From Amaurobius ferox (lineage: Eukaryota > Arthropoda > Arachnida > Araneae > Amaurobiidae): 64,000 bases of DNA. The stretch is from NCBI GenBank assembly GCA_951213105.1, contig OX578145.1:7491191-7555190 (forward strand), read 5' to 3'. This document shows positions 21,423-31,900 of this stretch, piece after piece. The position numbers were made by a program, and so were the translations under genes. How positions within the stretch are numbered: position 1 is the stretch's first letter; the number at the start of each line of letters is the position of its first letter. Under the pieces are notes generated by a model, which was not told the DNA's origin, ran no database searches, and worked only from the letters and a program-made list of their open reading frames with translations.

Positions 21423-21783
21423 ATGGTTTGTAAAAAAAATATTCAAGGTGGTGATATTGTTGGATGGTTACAAGATAAAATAAATTCTCCAGAAATGCAT
21501 TTACCAGGATATCAATATTGTGGTCCATTTACAAAATTAGAAAAAAAGATTAAAAAGAGGTGATCCTGGAATAAATAAAGTTGATAAAGCATGTAAAAAA
21601 CATGATATTGAATACAATAAAACAAAAGATACAAAAAAGAGACATGTTGCTGATCAAGAATTAATAGACGATTAAAATGCAATACAAGATCCAACATTTC
21701 GAGAAAGATTAGGTAGAGTATTTATTAAACCTATTATTAAAGCTAAAATAAAATCTGGGTTAGGAATTTCTACTTCTATAAAT
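21423..21783 (+). pseudogene. Parvovirus VP1-type phospholipase A2, frameshift and stop
   Basis: The frame from ATG 21,423 contains LPGYQYCGPFTKLEK, the calcium-binding loop of phospholipase A2 domains. After a 1-nt insertion in an A run near 21,545 the next frame has GDPGINKVDKACKKHDIEY, with the catalytic His-Asp pair. A TAA at about 21,673 follows. The domain type is used by parvoviruses to breach endosomes and is known from some Polintons. The frame after the stop runs without interruption into the zinc-ribbon gene at 21,784. Confidence 0.8.
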
Positions 21784-21918
21784 ATGTATTGTGTCAAGTG
21801 TAAAAAGAAAACTGAAACTAAAAATTATCATGAAACTACTTCTAAAAATAATAAACCAGTTGGTAAAGGTATTTGTACAATTTGTGGAAGTAAAAAGAAT
21901 ACTTTTTTAGGAATTTAA
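21784..21918 (+). CDS. Zinc-ribbon protein, DUF5679-like
   Basis: A 44-residue frame with two CxxC pairs: MYCVKCKKKTETKN near the start and GICTICGSKK near the end. This is the layout of the DUF5679 family, common in virus-like elements and large DNA viruses. Function is unknown; nucleic-acid binding is likely. The start context is TATAAATATG. It sits between the phospholipase and integrase genes. Confidence 0.75.
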   Translation: MYCVKCKKKTETKNYHETTSKNNKPVGKGICTICGSKKNTFLGI

Positions 21919-22915
21919 AAGAGACATATTATAATCCAGAAACAGGTTATTGTGGTATTCAAGAATTGAAAAGAAAAACAGGATTATCTAATGTTGAAGA
22001 ATTTTTACATGAACAAGATGTATATACTAGATATAAACCTGTCATTCGTAAATTTAAAAGGAGAGTTTGTTCCAAATAGTAATAATCAATTTGACGCTGA
22101 TTTGCTATTTATAAAAAATTATAGCAAATCTAACGATGGAACTAATTATTTGTTAAGTTATAGATGCTTTTAATAAATATGCTTGGGCTTTCCCTATAAA
22201 AAGAAAAACATCTGAAGAAGTCGTACAAGGTTTTAAACAAGTTTTTAAAGAAAGAATACCAAAATTTATATTAAGGATGAAGATACTGAATTTACAAGAA
22301 AAGTTACACAAAAATTATTCAAAGATAATAATATACATTGGTTTACGACTTATAATAAAGAAATAAAATCTGCAATAGCTGAGAGATTTAATAGAAGTAT
22401 AAGAGAAAAAATTATAAAATATATGCATGCTAACAATACTAAAAGATATATTGATGTACTACCCAAATTACTTAAAAATTATAACAATTCATATCATAGA
22501 TCAATAAAAATGACACCCGTTGAGGCTAGTCGAGACGAGAATGAATCTCAAGTTTATAAAAATTTATATACTAAAAAGATCATAAAAAAAACCTAAATTT
22601 AAGATAGGGGATAGTGTTAGAATATCAACAATTAAAAAAACATTCAGGAAAGTAGATGATTCTACATTTACTGAAGAGATTTTTATAGTATCTAAAGTAT
22701 TAAAAACAGATCCAATTACTTTTCGATTAAAAGATTTAAACAGTAAAGAAATTGAAGGAACTTTTTATGAAAATGAAATGGTAAAATATAATAAAAAAGA
22801 TGATGTATATAAAATTGAAAAAATCATAAAAAAGAAAGGAAATAAATATTTTGTAAAATGGTTAGGATATCCAGATGAATTTAATAGTTGGACATCTGAT
22901 TTATATGATGTTTAA
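21919..22915 (+). pseudogene. Polinton integrase (retrovirus-type DDE) with chromodomain, several frameshifts
   Basis: The N-terminal zinc/helix region reads YYNPETGY...GIQELKRKTGL and VYTRYKPVIRKFKRR. The catalytic core appears in pieces: NQFDADLLFI (first Asp), DEDTEF (second Asp region; the family usually has a glycine before TEF) and SAIAERFNRSIREK (Glu). TPVEAS and IGDSVRIS follow. The C-terminus is a chromodomain with YFVKWLGYPDEFNSW, which reads methylated histones and may steer insertion to heterochromatin. At least four frame changes or stops break the gene. Stop TAA 22,913-22,915. Confidence 0.9.
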
Positions 22916-22989
22916 ATTATGATGTGTATAGGAGTATCTTTATCATCATTAGAAATCCAAGGTGAGTAGAAATGTCTTTATAAAGTGGT

Positions 22990-23007
22990 CCCCCCAGATC
23001 TGGGGGG
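22990..23007. terminator. Perfect 18-bp palindrome after the integrase gene
   Basis: CCCCCCAGATCTGGGGGG is a perfect palindrome in very AT-rich sequence, 75 bp beyond the integrase stop. Its place resembles the G/C hairpins after the inverted-repeat-borne genes, so it may mark a transcript end. Function inferred. Confidence 0.45.
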
Positions 23008-23147
23008 AGCATATTTATCATCTTTGAAAAGTTTAATTGATGATAAGACTCATGATTTCAACTATATTTATTAATGAATCAGGAATTTAAAAGATGTGAT
23101 AGCTTAGAAAATAAAAGCTGTTATTAATAAGATTTCGTAGTAAATAA
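23008..23147 (+). other. Polinton spacer, no gene seen
   Basis: AT-rich; together with 22,916-22,989 it forms a 230-bp gap between integrase and the next gene, the longest intergenic space in the right arm. Confidence 0.6.
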
Positions 23148-23546
23148 ATGAATGTTAACTTCTTGGATGGTGTTGAAATGGTTTAATCGATTGATATTTC
23201 AGATAATGAAGTTTTAGATAAAGCATATAAGATGAAATTAATGTATTCAGATGATGAATATTTTTATATTATAGATTACAAGAGTTTAAAACAAAGATAT
23301 AAAAGTAGAATTAGTTATTTTAATCGAATAAAAAGGAGGTATAATATAACTCAAGAAGTTGAGGAAATGTTTTTAAAATTTTTAGATTTTATGTATTATG
23401 AGAAATCAGTTAATTATTATTATTTTATGAAAAAGATTTGTGATTTTTTTAAAATTGAAAATAATATAAAGGTTCAAAGACTTTGTTATAAAGTCAAAAA
23501 GAAATATGAAAAAATCTGGAATGATTTCATTGAAATCCCTTTATAA
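23148..23546 (+). pseudogene. Small helical Polinton protein with an early stop
   Basis: ATG 23,148 (TAAATAAATG) opens a frame with a TAA at codon 13 (23,184-23,186); the rest (from 23,187) is a lysine/tyrosine-rich helical protein of about 120 residues with YKVKKKYEKIW near the end. If the start at 23,232 were used the protein would be 104 residues. No family recognised. Confidence 0.6.
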
Positions 23547-23562
23547 AAATAAATCGTAATAA

Positions 23563-23886
23563 ATGGATATGACAAAAATATGCACACACTGTAAGACTGG
23601 CTTCTGCTAACTTTCCTTCCCGGTCGTCCATTTTGATGCTCTAAGTCCTCTGGACGAGCCGGACGGCCTGGGGCTTTCACACTGTAAGATTATAAAACCA
23701 ATAGATGATTTCTATAAACATCGTAATTATGGTAAATTTAATCATGACAGTATTTGTAAAATTTGTAAATGTAAGATTAGTTATACAAAATATAATTGTG
23801 AATGTGGGAAACAGTATACATATTTTCATAAACAAAGACATTTGAGAAGTAATTATCATATCAAGCGAGTTGTGAAAAGTATTTAA
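23563..23886 (+). pseudogene. Small cysteine-rich (zinc-finger) Polinton protein, interrupted
   Basis: ATG 23,563 (AATAAATG) starts MDMTKICTHCKT. After an 81-bp retroposon-tail insertion (23,597-23,677) with a 12-bp duplication, the frame resumes with KIIKPIDDFYK, ICKICKCK and YNCECGKQYTYFHKQRH, a run of CxxC and C2H2-like pairs. The inserted 93 bp keep the frame but bring a TAA at 23,608-23,610. Similar short zinc proteins (CKTCK...FY) precede the polymerase in other Polintons. Confidence 0.75.
23597..23677 (+). mobile_element. 81-bp retroposon-tail insertion
   Basis: Flanked by the perfect 12-bp repeat CACACTGTAAGA (23,585-23,596 and 23,678-23,689). It carries the shared tail motif (CCCGGTCGTCC, GCTCTAAGTCC, GGACGAGCCGGACGG) and stops short of the (CAA)n end. 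Confidence 0.85.
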
Positions 23887-23904
23887 AAAAATATTTCTTA
23901 ATAA

Positions 23905-26900
23905 ATGGATATGCAACTGAGAACAAAGACTATTAATGAACTTAGAAAAGTAGTAAAACAATTGAATATTAAACAATCTAAAGGCTGTAAGAAGGGTTAT
24001 TTAATTAGATTATTAATTAAATATATCAGAAAAACAGGTGAATATAAAACTGTTTTAGTAGATTTATTAAATTTAGATATATCAAAATACTTGGAAAAAA
24101 AGAAGAAAATATTTATTGAAAAACCTGAAAAACGTAATAAAATTAAAAAGGTTTTTGATTCTTTTAGTTTAAGATTTGATAAAAATAGTAATGATTTTAA
24201 ATCTGTAATTTTCTTTCCTGAAGAAAAGTTACTAGAAGAAAATCTTGAAAAGTTATTTACAGAAAATGTCGTATATGCGGTAAATATTACAAAACTGAAG
24301 ATAAAGAAAAACATATAAAGAAAGACTTAATGATTAAAAGATCAAAACAAAAGAGAAAATGTATTATTTATGGTATATATTATAAACATTTAGAAAATCA
24401 CATAAGTCGAAAACATAAAAAAGCATTATTAAATGATGAAGGTAATTTAGAAATTAAGGAATATGAAACTGCTTATAAATCTAGATTAAGATCATATAGA
24501 ATTAATAATTGTAATAATATTAAAATCCCTCTAGAATTTTTAGAAGAGAAAAGAAAGGTTGTAATAGAAAAAATAAAGCAAATTATGAAAGAATTTAGTG
24601 GAATAAAGGTAAATTTTAAATTGTTTTGTTTGTATATATTGAATGAAGAAATTCAAGAATTTACATTCAAAACTGAGAATCAAATTATATTAAGATCTAA
24701 TGATTTACATACTTTTTATGATTATGTTATTGACAAAGTAATAAATGAATCTGATGAGTTTATATCTAAAGGATCTGGTTGGAGTCTTGAAGAAATTAAA
24801 TTTTTGGAATTGAGAATAAATAAGTATCAACCCTTGAGAGGATCAAGTTATATTGATTTACCTGAAAAAATTAAATCTAAACAAGCTATAATAAATGTAA
24901 AAAATAAAGATAATAAATGTTTTATGTGGTCTATATTATCACCAATTCATCCTGTAAAAAAAGATCCTCAAAGAGTGTCAAAATATGAACAATATAAAGA
25001 TGAATAAAATTTTAAAGGAATTGATTTTCCTGTTTCATTAGACAATATTAAGAAATTTGAAAAACTAAATAATATATCTGTAAATGTTTATAGTTATGAT
25101 GGTTCAATTTATCCACTTAGAATAACTAACAATAAATTAGAAAAACATGTAAACTTGTTTTATATGAAAGATGAAAAAAATGATCATTTTTGTTGGATTA
25201 AAAATATGAATAGTTTGATCAGATCACAAATTACTAATAATCATATATTTTTATGTGATAGATGTTTAAATCATTTTTATTCTGAGGAAAGATTAAAGAT
25301 ACATGTGGAATACTGTAAAGAGAAAGAAGCTGTCACAATTAATATGCCTAAAAAAGATGAAGTTATTCAATTTAAAAATCATGAAAGAAAAATGAGAGTA
25401 CCATATACTATATATGCTGATTTTGCAAAATCATATACTGTGAAATATCAAAAACATGTAGCAGATGCATTTTGTTATTATATCAAATATGAAAATGAAT
25501 ACTTTAAACCTCCTGTTGTTTATAGAGGACCTGATACAATCAAAAAGTTTGTATCTATGTTAAAAGAGGATGATACTCTTAAAATTGAAAAATTTATAGA
25601 AGAAAAAACTAAAAAGTATGAAAGTATCAAATCAATGATAGAGTTCGATGAAAATCATTATAAAAGAACTAATATATATCATATATGTGAAAAACAAATC
25701 TTAAAGGATGAAAAAGTAATTGATCATTGTCATATAACTGGAAAATATAGGGGTCCTGCTCATAATGTTTGTAATTTAAATTATCAAATACCAAAATTTA
25801 TTCCAGTAAAAATCCATAATTTAACAGGTTATGATTCTCATTTGTTTATAAAAGAACTTGGATTTGATAAATCAAAAATAGATGCTATACCTAATACTGA
25901 AGAAAAATATATATCTTTCAGCAAAAAAATAGGAGGTATGAAATTGAGATTTATTGATTCATTTAAATTTATGTCTTGCAGTTTAGATAATTTATCAAAA
26001 AACTTGAGACCAGAGAATGAAATAAATAGATGTCCTCCAAAAATACGGAAAATGAAATATATTAAATACTTAAAATCAAAATTTAGAGAGACATCATTAC
26101 ATTTTCCTGATGATAAATTAGATCTCATTACAAGAAAAGATGTATATCCTTATGATTATATGGATTCTAGAGATAAATACAAAGAAACAGAATTACCTTC
26201 AAAAGATAAATTTTATAATAAATTGAATGAATGTAATATAACTGATGAAGAATATAAATATGCTCAACGTGTTTGGAAAGAATTTAATATAAAAAATTTA
26301 GGTGAATATACAGATTTATATGTCAAAACAGATGTATTAATTTTAACAGATGTATTTGAAAATTTTAGAGATGTTTGTTTAAAAGCTTATAAATTAGATC
26401 CAGATTGGTATTTTACTGCTCTTGGTTTATCTTGGGATGCAATGTTAAAAATAACAAAAGTTAAATTAGATTTATTAAATAATTATGATATGATTCTCAT
26501 GATAGAAAAAGGACTAAGAGGAGGTGTTTCTCAATGTTGTAATAGATATGGAAAAGCAAATAATAAATATATGAAAAATTATGATAATAGTAAAGAATCT
26601 AATTATTTAATGTATTTAGATGCTAATAATTTATATGGATGGGCTTATGAGTCAATATTTACCATATGGAGAATTTAAATGGTGTAATGATTATGAAAAA
26701 AATTATGTTAAACGTGAAGTATATAACCATAAAATAAAAGATGATTCAGAGAATGGATATATATTTGAAATTAGTTTAAGATATCCAAAAGAGTTACATG
26801 ATTATCATTCAGATTTACCATTATGTCCTGAAAATAGAATTCCTGAAAATTCAAAACAAGGTAAGTTATTAACAACTTTATATGATAAAGAGAAATATGT

Positions 26901-27909
26901 AGTTCATTATAGAAGTTTAAAACAATATTTGAAAATGGGTTTAAAGGTTGCTAGAGTACATAGAGTATTACAATTTAAACAATCAAATTGGTTGAAAAAA
27001 TATATAGATTTAAACACTGATATGAGAAAGAAAGCTGCTAATGATTTTGAGAAAGATTTTTATAAATTGATGAATAATTCAGTATTTGGGAAAACTATGG
27101 AAAATATAAGAAAACGAAGAGATGTAAGATTATGTTGTAATTATGATCAAGTTAAAAAATTAGTTGCTAAACCTAATTTCAAATGTAGAACTATTTTTGA
27201 TGAAAATTTGGTAGCTGTTCACATGAAAAAAACAAAACTATATTTTAATAAACTGATTTATGTTGGTATGAGTATATTAGATTTATCTAAGCATTTAATG
27301 TATGATTTTCATTATAATGTTATGAAACCGAGATATAAGGATAATATTAAGTTATTATATATGGATACAAATAGTTTTATATATGATATTAAAACAGATG
27401 ACTTTTATGTAGATATGAAGTCAATGATTGATTATTTCGATACATCTGATTATCAAGTAATTAATCCATATAATATACCTAGATGTAATAAAAAAGTATT
27501 AGGTAAAATGAAAGATGAAAATAGCGGTGTGATTATGGAAGAATTTGTAGGTTTAAGAAGTAAAATGTATTCAATAAGATTAGAAAAACAGAGTGTTGAA
27601 GAATACAATAATAATGTAGAAGATAAAGAAAACCATAAAAAATTTGAAACTAAGAAGTCTAAAGGAAATAAGACTAGTACCGTTAAAAACAGAATATCAT
27701 TTGAAGATTATAAAGACTGTTTATTGAATAAAAAAGATCAATATAGAACACAGAATTTAATTAGAAGTAAGACACATGAATTGTATTCAATTCAAGTGAA
27801 CAAGATAGTTTTATCAGCAAAAGATGATAAAAGATTTATATTAGAAGATGGTATGAATACTAGAGCTTTAGGACATTATAAAAATGTTTCTAAAAATAAT
27901 TCTATATAA
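23905..27909 (+). pseudogene. Protein-primed DNA polymerase B of the Polinton
   Basis: From ATG 23,905 the N-terminus has a SAP-like helix pair (TKTINELRKVVKQLNIK), then after a frameshift near 24,270 a C2H2-like finger and the polymerase proper. An endonuclease-VII-like segment reads DHCHITGKYRGPAHNVCNLNY. ExoI is YADFA: the catalytic Glu is Ala (25,425-25,427). ExoII is NLTGYDSH. Palm motifs: A is DANNLYG, B is KLMNNSVFGKT, C is YMDTNSF, where the second catalytic Asp of DTD is Asn (27,370-27,372). A stop lies at 25,005 and a frameshift near 26,650. The enzyme would replicate the element from a terminal protein. This copy is inactive. Confidence 0.95.
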
Positions 27910-28194
27910 ATGGAAGAGTTCAATAGACTGAGAGGTTATCCCAAAACTTTTAAATTAAATGATTTATATCCTGGGAAATATGATCTGATATCATTGAGAA
28001 AAATTAATACTAAATATGGAGATTCAGTAATCGTAAAGTTAGATGTGAAAGTTGAAGAAAAAGAGTATTACCTTGCGAATAAACATGGAAAACTTTCTGA
28101 TGTATCAATCAATAAAATCAATAAAAGTAGATATATATTTAAGTATTCGGGTATGATAGATGATAAATACGAATATGAATTAGAGAAAGCTTAA
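27910..28194 (+). CDS. Gene inside the Polinton inverted repeat, unknown function
   Basis: An intact 94-residue frame starting at the polymerase stop (TATATAAATGG). The N-terminus FNRLRGYPKTFKLNDLYPGK is followed by a beta-rich core (SVIVKLDVKV, EYYLANKHGKLSD) and a basic strand (SRYIFKYSG). The pattern suggests a small OB-fold-like or single-strand-binding-type domain, but no family was recognised. A second copy, broken by a 22-bp insertion, is at 12,400-12,710 in the opposite repeat. A G7/C10 hairpin follows at 28,207. Confidence 0.75.
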   Translation: MEEFNRLRGYPKTFKLNDLYPGKYDLISLRKINTKYGDSVIVKLDVKVEEKEYYLANKHGKLSDVSINKINKSRYIFKYSGMIDDKYEYELEKA

Positions 28195-28206
28195 TCATTT
28201 TTCAGT

Positions 28207-28228
28207 GGGGGGGCGTCACCCCCCCCCC
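28207..28228. terminator. G-run/C-run hairpin at 3' end of the right repeat-borne gene
   Basis: GGGGGGG-CGTCA-CCCCCCCCCC starts 12 bp after the stop codon; mirror of 12,366-12,385. Confidence 0.4.
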
Positions 28229-28538
28229 TGCTTCCATTCATTTGGAGGTCCTCTTTTTTCACGCATTTATTTTATATAATTCACTGTGAAATCATACTTT
28301 TAATATGTATAAGTCTAGCTTTTTAACTAAAAAAGTTCAGTAATTCACTGTTAATATTTGGTCTAAATGTAAAAAAGGTATATATACACCTTTTTTAGCT
28401 ATAAAATCATGTTTTTAATATTAAGATGGATCGAGACCTTTTTTTTTTTTTTTATAAAAAAAAGATAAAATAAGCTATAAAATCATGTTTTTAGTGTTAA
28501 AAATATATGTGCGCTCATACGTGTGTATAGACACTACT

Positions 28539-28997
28539 GTCGCCAAGTTGCCGACATTCCACCAAATTCGTTGCCAAAATCTCGCCAAGCGTTATGAACG
28601 AAAAAATAAGTTATTCTTACAGCAGATAAATGACTATTGGCGTTCAAATACAAAAGTATTACTCAAACTATCTTTTTTCATGAATGGAACGAGCTAGATC
28701 CACGAGAATGATATCACCCAATTTAATGCATGGTATTAATATGAAAAGTGAACATGTTTCTCAATAGGAAATATTTTTTTCTAATTTTATAACTTTTTGA
28801 TAATTTTTTGAAAAATGTGCAAAATCTCGAGAACGGTTCATGTTAGCGTTCTAAAATTTATGTCAATCGTTTTCTAATGAAAATTGACATAAGAAATGTC
28901 TATTTACGTAACTTTATTAGTGGTTTTGATTTTTTGACGATTTTTTCAAAATTTCACTCGAAAATTTAAGGGGGTTCTGAACAATCGATTGCGTACG
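28539..28997. mobile_element. Hairpin-ended element copy C, right half
   Basis: Reverse complement of about 20,305-20,745 of copy E. It starts with the Polinton duplication GTCGCC and ends at ATCGATTGCGTA, where the hAT relic begins; its own outer hairpin end is lost. Confidence 0.85.
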
Positions 28998-31900
28998 AGG
29001 ACGGATCCAGGGGAAGGGCGCAAGGGGCGCGCGCCCTTCCCGAGAATAGGATTTCAAGACATAAAAATATAAAATTATTGGAAAATAAAAATATAGGAAA
29101 TACATAAAAATAAATACAGGAATGTTTAAATTATGCTTAAAAAATCCGACAACACAATCTAAAGTAGAAAATATAAGCTGAATTCAAGGAAGTATCTAGA
29201 AATTAAAAAAGAAAGAGGAGGTCGTGACTTGGTCACAGCACAGTAGGCGTTATTTATTTTCACAAATGAAATACATTTGGTCGAATAATGAAAATAAATT
29301 CAGAAACATTTTATGATAGCCTAACGATGTGTTCACACAGAGCCCAGTGTCTTTTTCAGGCATACCTCCGGGGGACGAAGCCCCCCGGAAACAGGTATTG
29401 CCCCCTTACGACATTTTATGTTAACCTAGTTTCTATTTATGTGACACAGCTCTTTGATATATGTATACTGGACAAATAGAAAACTTGCCCCCTCCCCATA
29501 AAATTTCATTTGCCCCCGGCCAAAAAGTCTTGAAAGAAATACTTGGCAAGACTTTCCTCGAATTTTCTAAGATAGTATGGTAGGTGTGCTTTCAGAGCGG
29601 TAATAGCTAATCGAGTTGAGCAAGCTAATGAAAAAGTAAAATTTTATTGAATTATGCCTTATTTTTCGATATTTTGTAACTGGAACGAACTTTGTGAAAA
29701 AGTTAAATATAGTAGGAAAATAAAAGGTTTTCGGAGTTTAATGAACGAAAAGGAAAATACCGTGAACAGGAAACTGAAACTCTCAGAACACCAGCGTACA
29801 TTGCAGATTTTAATCTTTTGAGTGCGATAAGAATTTCTATCTTACAATTTTTGTAATGGTGCAAATTCGACCTTTTTAATTGGAAAGAGGCCTTTTTAAT
29901 GGGTCGTTGATACCAAGCAGTTGTGATTCTGGGAATGCCTCTATCAATAATTCCTCAGACGTGTGTACTCGAGACATCGCACCATAAGTAAAGCCAAGGG
30001 AAAATTGGGGTTTGTCAATTTCTACAACGCACTGATGACGGATCTTGAGTTATATCTTGAATTCGGAGAGTGGCATATGCGAGATTGCATATGATACAAT
30101 ACACTGTTTTAGAGTTATGCCTTGACTTAGATGGGCGTTATTGCATATGCGAGAATATGCAATAGAATGTGAGAATATGCAATGTACATCGTACGAAAAT
30201 AATGGAAAACTATGGAACAGACACAATTTTTAACCAAAATCAGAAATAGAGGCATCAAATTAGAGAGAATTTTAAGGGGAACTAGTTTAATGATTTGTCT
30301 CTGTGACTGCAGCGGAGACGGTGATACCTGGTTGAATGGAGTAGAAGCAAAATTATTACTTGAAAGTGACTAATATGGTTTCATTTGTATTTATACGAAC
30401 TAACTTCAAAGAAAATTTCATCACAATCGTTAAAGTCGTTTTTTAGGAAAATTATTTAGTTTTTCATACTTTTCACACTATTTTCTAGTTTTTTATACTA
30501 TTTTCGATTTCTATAGCTAAAAACCTAGTCCGCGTTAGTTGTGACCCCTGTGCAAAATTTTAGTTATGACCACTGTGCAATTATTTTAAGCTTTTTAAAG
30601 CCAGACGTTCTTAAGGAAAACGGTGACAAAAATGGCATTTGGGCGGATCCTAAAGAGCTTTGTTATGCTCAGCTCAGTAATCAAATTCTTTTTGGATTTT
30701 CATATTTTTTTAAAGAGTCGCAATTAACGGTGTATTCTTAAAGCTATATGTTCAGCAGGTATAATTTTGAATATCTTCCCCGTAATTAAAGTGCTTTCAG
30801 CTATTAATGCTGTTTTGACATCATGTCGTTTGAAACTCTGAAAGGTATGTAAATCACTATTTAGTATGGATTAATTTTGTTTTCCTTTTGTATGTACTGT
30901 TTGTGTGCACATGTGCTTCTTCTCAAATAAGTAATTCAAACAACAATGGTTTCAATTTTTTACATTTGCCAGTATATGCATACGGAACAACAGTGTGGCA
31001 AGTGAGCTGATAAAATAGGAACTGCTAAAATATCATTGGAATGATGATTCGGCTTACAAGTATCCTTCATTTATTAACCAAAACGTGGTCGGGAAGAACA
31101 AAGGAAAGTTCAAGCAGTGCGTTTCGAAAAATAACATTGACTTGTGTTTTTGCCTTTAAAACAACAATATTTCTGCATGTTTGTGGGCACAAGTGCTATA
31201 AGCCGGCCTTTGCATGCCGACTTGAAAACATGGGCTTCGCTAAGATTACAGTGAACGAGAGCTACCCACCTGATTTCAGTTTTTAGAAATCTCAGGTGCG
31301 GTGCTTCGAAAATTGTAAGGTAACAATTATAAAGGTGCTCCCTGGAATTTTGGCGCAAAATCTAGGTTGAGTTACGTGTCGGAAATGTCGCTAGAAACGT
31401 TTTGAACATCGGGGGATTTATCTCTGCTCCATTGAACTATAGTTTCTACAGAAGAAGAATTGCTTGGATGCACACGAAGCCACTATAAAAATCCAGCAAA
31501 CGGTCAAAATGCTAAGGGAGAAGCATACCTACCCTAAGAAGTTCTATACTAAATTAGCGATGGAGGAGGAAAGCGGGAGTTGGGAGTCGAACTAACTATC
31601 CCAAGACTAGTTGGTAGACAGCAGCACCAAGTTAAAAATTTAGTTGAAGGAGACTCCTCATCAACAGCGCACTGGAAGTGGACTGTTTGCGTTCTTTGCT
31701 CAAATATATCCTACGATTTTGAGAAAATTTTCGCTCGCCAAAGGATTTCAAATCATTTAACAAATTAAAATCTACGGATGTTAAATCATACTTCAGAAGG
31801 ATCATCAAAGCATCATGCCATCTCATGGCACTAAAGGATTCAGATCAAGACATCCTACAACAAATTGTTGCAGAAGTAAATCTCCTTTGTCAGAGGCCAA

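Larger units (their letters stand above)
11637..28538. mobile_element. Maverick/Polinton, decayed, nearly complete
   Basis: A ~16.9-kb virus-like transposon with about 18 genes: PolB, chromodomain integrase, packaging ATPase, adenain-like protease, double-jelly-roll capsid, penton and accessory genes. The right end reads (reverse complement) AGTAGTGTCTATACACACG, the AG-start typical of Polintons; the left end lacks about 20 bp of this. Flanks are GTCGTC (11,631-11,636) and GTCGCC (28,539-28,544), a 6-bp duplication with one mismatch, and the host on each side is one split element. Left-arm genes run leftward and right-arm genes rightward from a divergent promoter near 19,370. Frameshifts, stops, a 0.9-kb insertion and an 81-bp insertion show that it is inactive. 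Confidence 0.95.
27906..28538 (-). repeat. Right terminal inverted repeat of the Polinton
   Basis: About 633 bp, from just before ATG 27,910 to the outer end, whose complement begins AGTAGTGTCTATACACACG. It contains a whole gene. It looks less rearranged than the left repeat and so best shows the original terminus. Confidence 0.9.
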
